Assembly: GCF_000264905.1 (NCBI RefSeq)
Contig: NW_006763131.1
Location: 2,808,708-2,872,707 of the forward strand
DNA from: Stereum hirsutum FP-91666 SS1
Taxonomy: Eukaryota > Basidiomycota > Agaricomycetes > Russulales > Stereaceae
Length of the DNA: 64,000 nucleotides
Reading direction: 5' to 3'
Of the stretch, positions 33,802 through 44,693 are shown piece after piece. The position numbers and the translations under genes were made by a program. A model generated the notes under the pieces. The model ran no database searches and was not told the origin of the DNA. It saw only the letters and a program-made list of their open reading frames with translations. The stretch's first letter is position 1; each line of letters begins with the position of its first letter.

Positions 33802-35046
33802 CTACTCGCTCTCCGAACGAGAACCGCCTGGGATACGACCTCGAGAAGGACCTGGTACCCCTTCGGAAAACACGGATACATCTCGAAGCACCTTCTCAAC
33901 CTCGTCCGTATCCGCGTCGTGCGAGGTCTGGGCACTGATTGGTCTCTGTGACTGCACGATCTTTTCAACAGCGACACGACGCCTGAGTTCATCGGCGTAT
34001 CGAGCTTCGGCCCTTTGCCGCGCAGAAGATTCAGCTTGGAGGGCATGCTTCATGTCTTCGCCATGTATCATACAGCCGTCAGCAATGATCACAACAGAGG
34101 CCCTGAGGCGTGAGTTCAAATTACAATGAAAGACTCACTGTCAATGAGAGTTTGGACGCCAGGTGGGACGTATATACTCGTCGGGCCCTGTTCGTCGTCC
34201 GCTTGCGAGGCAGGTACCCAGGGCAACGCCGTCATGTCCGGCATGTCCAACATCTCGAACCCAAAATCACTAACCTCGAGATCCATCATTTTCAAATCTT
34301 GGGAATAGGGGGTGTGAGTTCGAGCATGCGTATAAAGAAATGAACAGGAAAAACAACCTTCGCGGACGACCCCATCCTCAGTCCTCGATAACCTTCTGTT
34401 CGTTGATTCAGAAGCACGGGAAGTAGGTTTGGGCCCAAAGCGACCGTTGGAGAGTCTGAGTAGGGGTTTTGAAGGAGAAGTAGAACGACGAGGAGAAGTC
34501 GCCGAGGTCTCCCTCTCTTTTCCCTTTCCATTAGGTCGTAATCGTACGTTACGGGTCGTAGTGGCATCATTGCTTCCTGGTGTAGATTCAGAGGCAAGCG
34601 GACCGGACGAAGGAGACGGAGAGGGTAGTCCTGATACAAGTCTCTTCGAGTTCGACCTCGTACTGCCTTCCGCTTCAACAGAGCTTGTCCTCTTGGGTTT
34701 TGCATTCAGGGTGGATTTAGTCCTCTGTCTGACTATGATCACGGATACATCCGATGAACGAGACGGAGTCCCGGACTGGTCTATGTCGAGTTTCCGTTTT
34801 TTGCGCGGAGAAGGAGGGGAGGGAGATAGTTGATCCTGGAGCTTCCGTATGTTGCGCTTGACGAGAATTCGCCGTGAAGATGAGGAAATTGGACGGGGAG
34901 CAGGAGAGGTACTGCCTGTGCAAGTATTGATTTCGTGTGAGCTAGGCCAACTGGGGACAACATGAGAAAGACGCACGTCCCCGTGAAGCACCTGAGCTGC
35001 GTTGGTCTGTATTTGATTTCGCATTTTCCTTGACTTGAGGATTCAT
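33802..35046 (-). CDS. Disordered Ser/Arg-rich protein with nuclear localisation signal, unknown function
   Basis: Four exons give about 330 residues. The proposed start is MNPQVKENAKSNTDQRSSGA, joined over a GTGCGT...CACAG intron to RSTSPAPRPISSSSRRILVK. Residues 50-75 contain SPSPPSPRKKRKLD, a strong monopartite nuclear localisation signal. A long Ser/Thr/Arg-rich part follows, then after an intron DLKMMDLEVSDFGFEMLDMP and PTSIYVPPGVQTLID, and a C-terminal helical stretch (HALQAESSARQRAEARYADE, LRRRVAVEKIVQSQ) likely to form a coiled coil. It ends GGSRSESE-stop. Joining exons by splice sites keeps one frame across all borders, so the gene is probably real. An ATG at 35024 in another phase exists but would ignore the clean first intron. 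Family not recognised. Confidence 0.65.
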
Positions 35047-35726
35047 CGTCAATGCCCTGTCAAGCGCGAACTGTATCACCGGCGCTTACGGAGGAGCCTT
35101 CTAGGAGTCAAGAGGATACATTCTGTTGGGACGGGTATTGGTCTTGTTCAAAATCACATTCATTATAGATTGACTATCATACCAAGAGAAGACCTCGGTT
35201 TTGATGACGGTGGTAGACTGCTCGCACGACTGCGTCCAGGAGCATCCTGAGTAGACTCTACGTTCGCGGTGGTCAGCAAGAGTACTTCCTCATATAGAAT
35301 ATCTAAAGTAAGACATACTGCTAACGGAGATGGTCGATCGAATCGCTTGTTTACTACCGCGAGTGTTTGTGTCCAATGAACGTCTGGACATACCAAAGTA
35401 CTGGTGGGATTGGAGGAACAGACGGTGGACCCGTCCAGAGCAGTTTGAGGACATGAGGTGGACGGAGAACTTGCGGTGAGATCAGATCTAATCTAATCTA
35501 TTGCCATGATGTGGCACCACATGACGTAGTTATGTGGCCAGCCCATTTCATGCATAACCAACAAAGCAATCAAATATAACCATTACAGAAGAACCAACCG
35601 GTATGCTACTATACACATAAATTACAAAATTACGTCCAGATAAACCATGAGACCCACAGAATTGCATGTGCAAAGTAGTCTAAAATCGTGAATGCAGAGG
35701 AAACATGAGGAGCAACGAGCTCGCGA
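35047..35726. other. Intergenic region with possible upstream exons
   Basis: About 680 bp. On the minus strand, short open pieces at about 35453-35330 (MSSNCSGRVHRLFLQSHQYF) and 35280-35180 (DAPGRSRASSLPPSSKPRSS) have intron-like borders and similar Ser/Arg composition to the next gene. They could be its extra 5' exons or a small separate gene, but I could not join them in frame. A hairpin word ATGTGG-CA-CCACAT lies near 35509-35522. Confidence 0.35.
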
Positions 35727-36614
35727 TCAACCCATAGCGGAGCCGAGCACCTTGAATGCCAACGCTCTCAGAATCTATTTTCAAAAATGGGTATGAGATG
35801 GATCAGGATGCGAAACTTCAGAAAAACTCACCTCAGCCTTCTGGGACCCGCCGAGCTGGCTGAAGACCGCCGCGACACTCTTGCCCTTCGCGTCACGCAC
35901 AGCTCCCAGTCTATTTCCAGCATATGCTCCAACCAAAGTCCCAGGAACATTGGCTATGATGAACCCCAAGCCAGCACCGCAAGCAGCTCCTAGCCATGCC
36001 CATAAAGGGGCTGTACGCTCAACCTCGGGGCGAAGAAGCTGAGGACCGAGACCACGAGTGAGAAAACACGGACTATCGGTGCAGACATGGGCAGGGCTTA
36101 CATCCTCGAACACGTCGCCAAACACGTTGTTGGCATCTGGTCTCTGACCAGTCTCTCCCTCCGCAGCACCTGTCGTTCCACCAGCAGCACTTCCAAACAT
36201 GCTTGCGAATGTGGAGAAGAAGTCGGACGAAGCGCCTGGGTCTGCACTCTTCTCTGAGCGACTACCGTACAAGTTGTCGTATTCGCGTCGTCTTTGGGTG
36301 TCAGAGAGGACGTAGTAGGCATCAGCTACTGCCTGTGGAATGCCGTTAGTATATGAAAAGCGTAGAGGTGCTTTAGAGTGAGACGAGCCTGAAACTTCTC
36401 CGTAGCCTTCTTCTTCTCTGCCTCTGAGGCGTTGGCGAGTCTATCTGGGTGTGTCCTATCAAGCAGAAAATTGGAAGAACGTTAGAGAGGGTGGAGCAGC
36501 AGATGTGAAAGGAACGCACTTGAGCGACTCCTTCCTATAAGCCTGCCTGACATCGTCTGCAGATGCAGACTTCGGGATGTTGAGGATGGAATAGTAATCG
36601 GGAAATGAAGACAT
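35727..36614 (-). CDS. J-domain (DnaJ) co-chaperone with glycine-zipper-like C-terminus
   Basis: Five exons, about 210 residues. The N-terminal J domain starts MSSFPDYYSILNIPKSASAD and has DDVRQAYRKESLK, then across an intron THPDRL (the HPD motif that stimulates Hsp70 ATPase), KKKATEKFQ, and AVADAYYVLSDTQRRREYD. A Gly/Ser/Phe-rich linker follows (DFFSTFASMFGSAAGGTTGA). The C-terminal third has two short hydrophobic Gly-rich stretches (APLWAWLGAACGAGLGFIIA and VPGTLVGAYAGNRLG) like a glycine zipper, so it may associate with membranes. It ends ILRALAFKVLGSAMG-stop in a last small exon. The J domain is secure; the client and location are not. Class C J-protein by layout, because no zinc finger or substrate-binding domain is present. 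Confidence 0.88.
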
Positions 36615-37103
36615 GGGTTTGGTTGTATGTGGGAGAGAACAGGGTGTAATTCAGGAGCCGCAAGTCAAAGCGGGACAGTGGAGGTGGCAACGAATTGAAC
36701 GGTCTTGCCAGTGATGTCATCTCAAGGCGTGTCTTTGCACCTGCTTTCTCACGGTCGGACACGTCCACAAATCCGCCACAGCGACCAATATTCTACAAGT
36801 ACTATAGCTGGGCTCACTGTGCAGTACATTGACAGAACGTACAGTAACAGTACTGGAGAGGTCAATATGTAAGTAATGCGAACGAAAGCAAATGATCAAA
36901 ACGAAAAAGAAAGGCTAGTCGTACAAAAATGCAGCACAGAAGGAGTAAAAGTGGGCGACCTCAACTTCCAGAGTATGAGCGTGATGGCAAGCCGGGGGAT
37001 GGGAAAGGAGGATGGGAGAGTGGGAAAAAATAATTACAAATACATTACGAGAAGAAAGCATTCTAGCGACAGACGGGACCATGGGGAAGAAAAGGGAAGA
37101 GGA
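36615..37103. other. Intergenic region, no gene supported
   Basis: About 490 bp: J-protein promoter on the left and 3' flank of the next minus-strand gene on the right. No domain-bearing frame or RNA gene seen. Confidence 0.5.
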
Positions 37104-40100
37104 TCAGATATAGCCACGCCTGTCGTTCGAGTTCGCCACTCCAGCAGTGCCGGACTGAAGCTGGGTCTGGATGGCGAGCGGCGCAGGTCGAGGACTCTCG
37201 TACGCGGTCGTCTCGTCGAACAGTGGTGATCTACTATTTGCAGCGAACTGATTGGGCCGTTGTGGCAGCCCAAACGGCCGACCTCCCGTTCCCATCCTCG
37301 CTGCCTGTCCAGCTCCCGGCCCCCTGAGCGTTGGGTTTGAATTTGAAGTTCTCAGGACGGGAGAGGGCAAGGCTTCGCGAGAGACTGATGTTCTACCAGT
37401 GGCCAATTGGTCGTCGGACGCGCTTCTCGAGTGTGATAAGTGTTCATAGGAAGAGTTGGTCGCAGATTCGGATAATGGCGGGGTCCTGCCGCCGCGCCCC
37501 ATCACCATGCGCTGCGCGACCGGCGCGTTTGTGTATTGTTGCCGTTCAGCGGTGACTATGGTTGCTGATATTGCACTCCCTGTCGCGCTCCCTGGTTCGC
37601 TATCCTCGTTTATGAGAGAAGAAGGTCTCCTTGTATGATTTGGGACAGTTAAACCTGACCACACACATCAAACGTGTCAGAGATGTGCGACGGACGAATA
37701 CTCAATGAAACTCACCTCCGATGAATGAAGTCACGTCGTATTGTGTTCCCTGAGAGTCGAGACGATTCCCTCGCGACGCAGTTACGCCCGCACTGGTCTC
37801 ACCGAGATTGTCTGTACTGTACCTCGTAGACTGAGGAAGCGACTGTCGCGTCTCAACCTCCTCCGATGCAGCGGGCATACGAGGTGGGATCAACGTGAAG
37901 GTAATCGATTGTGTCGTCATTCGCTGTCCGCCAAGATCCAAGAAGTCCTTCTGTGATTCTCTGCTATTCGCGTTCGAGCTCGAGTCCGCGTTCGGCATCT
38001 CTGGGACGTCGTCCTGTGCCTCCTCGCTTGCCCACGGAGGTTGAGGGAAATTGCTGAGAGAGAAGTCGCTCTTCACCGAGATGGAACCTACGTCGTTCCT
38101 GGAGCTGCGAGTAAACGAGCTGGGAACAGGCGCGGATTCCCGGTCTCCATCACGTTCGAGGATTCCGCGAGGACTTGACGGCTCGGTTGCGGTCGACGGT
38201 GTGCTGGGGGCGAACATCTTCAGCGCCGCTATACTCTTCTCGAGCTCGTCTTGCTCGCGTAAGAGTGCTTCGAATCCAGACGACCGGGCAGTCGCGATGT
38301 CGACCTCTGTCAAGGGTTCGTCGGAAGAGAAGGCTAGAGGAGAGCGAGGCGGAGCCAGGGAACGAGAGAACCGAACACCCGCAGGGGAGTACCGACCACC
38401 ACGCAATGTACCATTGAGGCCGTAAATGGGGGATGCCGAACCATTCTGTAAGGAAGGTGCAGTAGGAGGTAGCGTCAGAGGTGACTCGCTTGGCCTGCGA
38501 ACATAGTACGATGGGACGGTGGACGGCACAGCAGATATAGGACGTGGCTCAGGGGTCTCCTCGGGGATAGGGGCGATGACCGTCCTGTCCTCAGTGACCA
38601 TTGGAGGTGAGCGCATTTTCTCGCTGTTAGAGGACACCATGCTACTGCTTCCAACGTAGGGCGAGTCGGCCATGACAGTTGTGTAGACGGGATCCTGCCA
38701 GCGTGCGCTTTGTTTGGGTTCATCTAGTGCGGTTGCGGTGGGGCTCGTTTGGTAGTATGCGGAGATTCCCTCTTTCTCGTATTCAGAAATCGGAGATATG
38801 CCACGCTCAAGGTCGACTTGATTCCATAGCCGCTCCTCGTCACGATCCAGGGCAGGGCGCGGACGACCGGTGATGCCGTCCGCACGACTAAGAATCCAAG
38901 ACGAGAGTCGAGTAGCGGTGGAGAGACGTGATGGGACATTTTGGCGTTCTAACTGAGGGACAGCGGCTGACAGGTCGGTCATAAGAGGTGCACCGAGAGC
39001 CGACTCCCTGGATGTGATACGTAGACCAGAGAAGGAAGAACGGCGGTGGCTGTTACGAGATTGGATGGGGGCGTCGACCGGGTAGAAATACCAAACGAGC
39101 AGGTAGACGACGACGATATGATCCTCGACCGCCAGCAGGAATCGTCCGGCGGCGCACTCGGTGAAAGCGACTAAGAAGATAAATATTTCGTCAAATACAA
39201 GAATATAGACAAGATAATGATACACCTTACAGAGGAGGAGGTTTCCGATAGCGAGGCCCATATTGATCATCAGTGCGAACATCATCGGGACATACTGCCA
39301 AAACGTCCGCCATCTCGAAGGCGTCCTAGCAATAGCCGAGTTCAAGACGAGTTTGAGGATGAATATCGCGGAGGCGATGATCTCAATTGCCGCGTCGATT
39401 TCGTATACAGCGCTGAACTTATTGAAGTCCCGAACAACGCGCCAAAGAACCTGCAACGCCAAGATACCAACACTCAACAGAAACAACTTCCACCTCCAAA
39501 TCACCCCAACGAATCCCCACCTTTTGTTCAAACATCAGGAGATGAACAAGGATGCGTATGAGCGCTGTTAACAGACCAATCAATGAAACATGTTCGATGA
39601 GTTACGCACCTATCCCAGGAACCAGAGTGCAAAGATGATGCATCACTTCCGACAGCGAACAGATTCGTCGGCCTTTGATCTCTCTCATCTACGGGTGGAG
39701 CCTCTCCTCGCGGTGCTTCGCCGATGAATGCCCAAAATGCCATGAAGCGTAGGGAGACCGAGACTGCAAAGAGAACTTCGCGCGCAATTATGAAGGGGAC
39801 GATGCTGTCGATAGAAAGTCCATCATGAACTTTTTTGATCCGGAGGAGAGTTTGGGTAAGATCGAGAATGACGGCGAAAAAACCGAGGAGGATAGATGAC
39901 GAAATGAACATGACGGCACTGAAATGTGACAAGAAGATCATTCAGAGGACGCGCAAAGATGGAAGACATTGCTACCAAGACGTACAGCTTGACCTTCTGC
40001 ATGATGATGAAGAATATGAGGGTACCTAACCCTAGCAAACTCAATGCGAATACCGGGATCTCAGCGACAAGGGATTCCGCCTATTGAACATCCGGGCGTC

Positions 40101-40227
40101 AATGATGCCCGTGAACAATAATCTCGGTGCATGATGGGAGACTCACCACGGCATTTTTGCTAAGTGTGAGTTGGTCAGGAAATGTGTAAAGGGTGGTCTG
40201 CCAGGCGACAGAGCTCGAGGAAGACAT
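37104..40227 (-). CDS. Multi-pass membrane protein with long disordered tail, unknown function
   Basis: About 930 residues. Exon 1 starts MSSSSSVAWQTTLYTFPDQL. Later exons encode about seven or eight hydrophobic helices: IPVFALSLLGLGTLIFFII, KLYVLVAMSSIFARPLNDLL, FISSSILLGFFAVILDL, IVPFIIAREVLFAVSVSLRF, WKLFLLSVGILALQVLWRVV, IDAAIEIIASAIFILKLVL, FALMINMGLAIGNLLL and HIVVVYLLVWYF. A small intron near 39185-39240 (donor GTAAGG) joins GNLLL to FAFTECAAGRFLLAVEDH. The remaining 600 or so residues are disordered, rich in Ser, Pro and acidic patches with many SP/TP sites, ending NSNDRRGYI-stop in a separate last exon. I do not recognise a named family. The layout (helical bundle plus long phosphorylatable cytosolic tail) suggests a signalling or scaffold role, which is inference. 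Confidence 0.8.
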
Positions 40228-41089
40228 GAAACAGCGAAGGTCGAAGTGAAGGGGGAGACGCAAATTCAAACAACAGCCCAAAGCGTAGTGGGATCTCCAG
40301 GACCAGAGAATGTCAGGAGACAGTCGAGGCAATGAAGCCCACCGCCAACGTCGTAAGAGACGAAACAAAGAAACGAAGAAGTCGAAGGAGTGGGAGTGGG
40401 CCTGCACAAAAACGGTCGCGCGGCGTCCGCTGGCTTGACACTACGGTCAGCACCTAAAGAAATAGTGCGCCAAGCGGCCTCGAAAGGCGAAGATGAAGGA
40501 AGGGGAGAAGAGGAAAGGGGAGGAAAGAAGAAGGAATATACCGTTCGTCATGTCACTATCCCAGAACGGCGGATAGAGGAGGGCCCCGAACTCCCTTGAC
40601 GACCGCCTTCAATGGTCATCTTCTCCCACATCCTTCGCCGGTCGACAACAGCGTTTACCCATTTTCTCTGCTGGCCATCAGACATATGTATTTATGTTGC
40701 TCAGTTCAGCGACTTGCTACCACTCACCTGGTTCTCCGCAACCTGTTGCAGTATCTGCTTGACGCGCCGCATGACCATTTCAAAGCGTTTGTTCATCCCG
40801 ACGCCACACCAGAAGGACGCCCGCCACCGGTGCACGTTCGCACAAAATTGCATGAGGATCGTCGAGATGAGCGCTAGCGATGATCCGATATGCAATGACA
40901 GACGTCAACCAAAAAGTAGCATGCTTGATTTGGATCAAAGGCCAACGGAGAGGTATACAAACAAGTCCGAGAACAGAATGAAAAAAGATAGCAGTAACCA
41001 ACAGAAAGCGCAGTCATAAAGCAGTCGAGTCTTAGGTCAGTCACAGATCATCATACAGGAAGTCGTGAGTCTCAGTGGTTTACAAGTCG
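40228..41089. other. Intergenic region, no gene supported
   Basis: About 860 bp. Plus-strand frames of 93 and 135 codons (40596-41019) overlap in different phases and lack domains. Bases 40480-40545 are a purine-rich (GGAA-type) stretch on the plus strand, that is, pyrimidine-rich on the coding strand of the downstream membrane-protein gene. Confidence 0.5.
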
Positions 41090-41440
41090 TTAGTATCCGC
41101 CTCCACCGCCCGTCATCTGCCGGATGAGATACATCCCTCTACTGCCCTCATCCCGCATCCCAATCACTGACTTCGGACGCGGCCTGCCCACACTTGCGCC
41201 ACTCCCGCCAAATGAACTTCCACCCGTATGTTGTCTCCCAATAGCCTTTGTCGGGCTCGACGAGAGTTGCCTCGTAGGCGCAAGTCCGCCTCCTGTCAAC
41301 TGACGAGAGAGGGGTCCGTCTGCACCACCCGTGATCTGACGGGCTATGGTCGTCCCTCCGGTGTACTGGCGAGCAATGGTCGTCCCACCAGTGTGCTGGG
41401 CGGTAATCTTGCCACCGGTATTGGTCGGCTTGAGAGGCGA
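41090..41440 (-). repeat. In-frame RQxTGG motif array in the LIM protein tail
   Basis: The coding strand encodes AQHTGG, ARQYTGG, ARQITGG, SRQLTGG, TRQLSSS (degenerate), GRQHTGG and IRQMTGG within about 115 residues. Spacing varies (10 to 40 residues), except that ARQYTGGTTI and ARQITGG are adjacent and derive from a near-identical 30-bp duplication at about 41338-41397. Confidence 0.75.
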
Positions 41441-44240
41441 AGGAGAGCGTAACTCCAAGGGGAGAAGGAGCTGTATAGGTGACGAGAAATCAGAAGAAAA
41501 GAAGGTTAGCGAATCCGAAACAATACTATGAATATTTCTGGAACATCTAGCGCCAAAGCCAATCAGACGCACCAAACACTCGCGGCACCATACTCCGCCT
41601 TCTCCAGCATCCCTCTTGGCCGAGCTGTCCAGCTGCTTCCCACACCCCGCCTTGCCATCTTTCCTTCGACCACCCCGCCCTTTAGCTTCCTTTCCTCCGC
41701 AAACCAAACAAGTTGCGTGCCACCTCGAACCTTGGGGTCCAGGCACGACGCCTCTCTCCATAACTGAAACAGACTGATGACATCCACCACAAGTCGTCGA
41801 TGAGCCAAATCGAGGGAAAGAGATGGCCGTGGCAGGAGCAGTGGTCGCAGGCGGAGTGTACCGACTCGAAATGTACGGCGAAGTTGTGCTTCTTGCAACC
41901 GCTGTCTTGGTCGCGGGAGGTGTGGGCACGCTCTCGGCTCTAGTAGGAGGAATGAAAGGTCCCGCTGTTGTCGTCCTGATCGTCTTCTTCTCCGGAGGAG
42001 CACACTGTGTGACGAGTCAAGTAGTTATCCGTTAATTATCAAAAATTGAAATTGAATTCGAGCTAGAACTCACGTCTAAGTGGCAGGCACCTTTGATTCC
42101 CCTGACAAAGACGGCCTGACCACCCTCCTTCTCCTCGAATACTCTGTCACAAATCCTGCACCTGAAGCAAGCGGAGTGATACACCTTTGGAGGTGCGCCG
42201 ACCGCAGACGGCTCTGGGACAGTCACATATCGACCTCCGCTCTTGACTGTAAACAGTGGCAACGAGCACTTGGCGCACTTCGAATCTGGCGAGGGGCCAG
42301 ATGACGGGGAATGGGACTGAGATTGAGATTGAGAAGGGGCAGATTCCGTTTTCTTGGCATGCCTAGTCGACGAGGGCGCGACACTCATAGAATACGTAGA
42401 TCGAATCGTCTCGCCCGTGACATGGGATGAAATCTTCATATCAGAAATGTTCGACGCAGTACTAAGACGGTTAGATGCGCTGAAGACGTCGTCATCGAGA
42501 CGGGAGGAAGGGCTGTATGAATGCGGGGATGACGGCTCGGAAGATTGAGTTGTGGTGTCGGACAGGTCGGAGATCAGGTCAGGAGGAGAGGGTATGATGG
42601 GTAAGGCTCGAGAGCTCTTCACTTCGATGTCGCGGCGTAGGGACGAACTAGAGAGTCGGCTTCTCAACGGCGGGTCGGAGTCACGGTTGAGGCTATGGCG
42701 CGACGTGCTCTTACTAAAGAGTGAATCTTTATCTCGTTCCGTCAGGGGAGATGCGTAACTGGGAGCCGAGGAAAGAGCTCTTGCCCTGGGCGTCGTTCGT
42801 GGGGTGATATCGGCAGTGGATGGCGAAGAAGACAAGTCCTTCTCTGGAGCAGGGGACCCCGAACTACGAAGGAACCTTCTCTTCATCTCTTCGACTGCAT
42901 CCGAGGAAGGTTTCGGGCTGTTGCTCGACCTATTGCTGCTCGAAGAAATGCGGCGTTCGCGGTAATCTCCCTCAGGCTCTGGAGTCCTGAAGCGGTCGTA
43001 CGGACGTCGCACGGGACTACCATCCACTGTGGCCTCAACACGTCGAGTGACTGATGAAGGACTATCGCCATAGCTCCTGTCCTGGAGGGGACTGGACTCT
43101 CTGCCGACCGAGCGAGAGAACAATGGACTAGACGATGTCATGTCCTTAGCCATTGAACTGGCGATCTCGATGACCGGTCTACGAGGGAGGTCTCTGACAG
43201 GAGTGGTCTCCCTACTTCGCGTGCGGTCCAGACGTTGTTCGAGTTCTTCGAAGGCAGAGATACCTTCGCGACTTTCCCTCTCATTCGACTTCCGTCCGTC
43301 TCGCTTGAACCGATCGTCTTTGGTTTCTTGAAGGGGCTTACTAGGTCTCTTTGGGCTGCCTTTCCTCTGGAGACAGGCTAAGAATAATGATATCAGCGTG
43401 AGGGTGCCAGTAGTGAGCATATTACGAGTACATACTGTCAAAGCAGTCCATGCATGATGGGTGACCAAGAAGATCTACGAGTGGATGGTCTCCGATACTC
43501 TTCTCACACCCTGAGCACACGAAGCACTTCTTGTGCCACACCCTCCCCGCATTCTCGACGAACCCCCCATCCGTCTTCAAAATCAGAACCGGTCTCTTGC
43601 ATGCTTGACAGTCCCCCGCTGATCCTCCCCCGACAATGAAGCATGCTCGACACATGAAAAGCTTCCCCGTATCGTCGACAGGATCTGGATAGATAGTAGC
43701 ATCGGGAGGGAACGAGGCTTGGCAGACGTGACAATGGAAGGTCGCAAGCGTTTCTTTCTTCTGGAGAACTGACCCGTAGACCTTGGCAAGCTCAGAGTTG
43801 TTGTATGGAGAAGGGAGGATGTCAGGGTGAGCGGACGGGTCGTCCTTGAATGAAGAACCGCGTTTGGAATGACCAGAGGGTCGTTGAGATGTGGTAGTCG
43901 ATGTTATGTGAGCAGTGACACGGGATCCAAGAGTAGAGTTTGTGGGTTGGGGGAAGCGTTTCGTTGAGGTCGTGGTAGTCGTTGTGGTAGTGGTCGACCG
44001 AGGGGATGCTCGCGCAGAGGGCTTTTCCTCCCTGGTCACGTACGTACGGGACCATCTGTCAGTCGGCGAACTTTCTTGAGATACCCCATGATTCCATGAC
44101 ACCACAGGTGCTGCAGAGTGAATGTTCAATACGAAGTCGAAGCTTGACACAGACAAGACGCAAGACCTACCAACAGCAGTACCTCCACACTTACATCTCG
44201 GCCCGCTCACGATGTCGCCGCACCGTCTGCAAAAGCCCAT
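41090..44240 (-). CDS. LIM-domain protein, paxillin-like, with C-terminal RQxTGG repeats
   Basis: About 950 residues in several exons. The N-terminus MGFCRRCGDIVSGPRCKCGG is a small Cys cluster. After a Ser/Thr-rich linker come LIM domains: CHVCQASFPPDATIYPDPVD to MCRACF; CQACKRPVLILKTDG, RVWHKKCFVCSGCEKSIGD to CMDCF; and, after about 300 disordered residues, CAKCSLPLFTVKSGG, VYHSACFRCRICDRVFEEKE to CHLDC. A fourth, less regular zinc cluster follows (CGGCHQSVSVMERG, RWHATCLVCGG to WCRECL). The tail repeats R-Q-x-T-G-G about six times and ends QMTGGGGGY-stop. The layout resembles fungal paxillin-like proteins (S. pombe Pxl1), which link the cytokinetic ring and Rho signalling. The repeat tail is not something I know from other LIM proteins. 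Confidence 0.88.
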
Positions 44241-44693
44241 ATTTAGTTATACACAAAGCAGGAAAAGAAGCACTGATATCAAGAGAAAGAAAAAAAAGAC
44301 GAATAGACCAGAGAAAACAAGTGTGAATACAGGCGAAGCAGAGAGAAAAGAAAAGACGCGGGATGCGAGATGCGAGGGGTTAGCCGTCAAGCGATAAGTC
44401 GAGTTCGAGGACCCCAGGCAACCCAACATAGCACTGACGCGGTCACGTGAATAATTCAAACACGCCCATCAGCCAATTGTGGACAAGGCCAGACAAGGCC
44501 CTAGCGCCACTCCTCAAGGCCAAAGCGCGTCATGCCGTATATGTATGTAGACAATTATGAATGGAAAGGGCTTCAAGAAATCCAGGAATTCGAGTGTCTC
44601 GGTATAGATACATGACGGAGCAGGACGAGTATACGCAGCCCAGTTCCACTGTGATACATATACAGCCTTCGGACGTAAACCTCCCGTCGCCTC
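44241..44693. promoter_or_regulatory. Promoter region of the LIM gene
   Basis: About 450 bp without a coding frame. The coding (minus) strand has a pyrimidine tract (TCTTTTTTTTCTTTCTC) near 44280-44300, about 50 bp before the ATG, as is usual for TATA-less fungal promoters. Confidence 0.4.
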
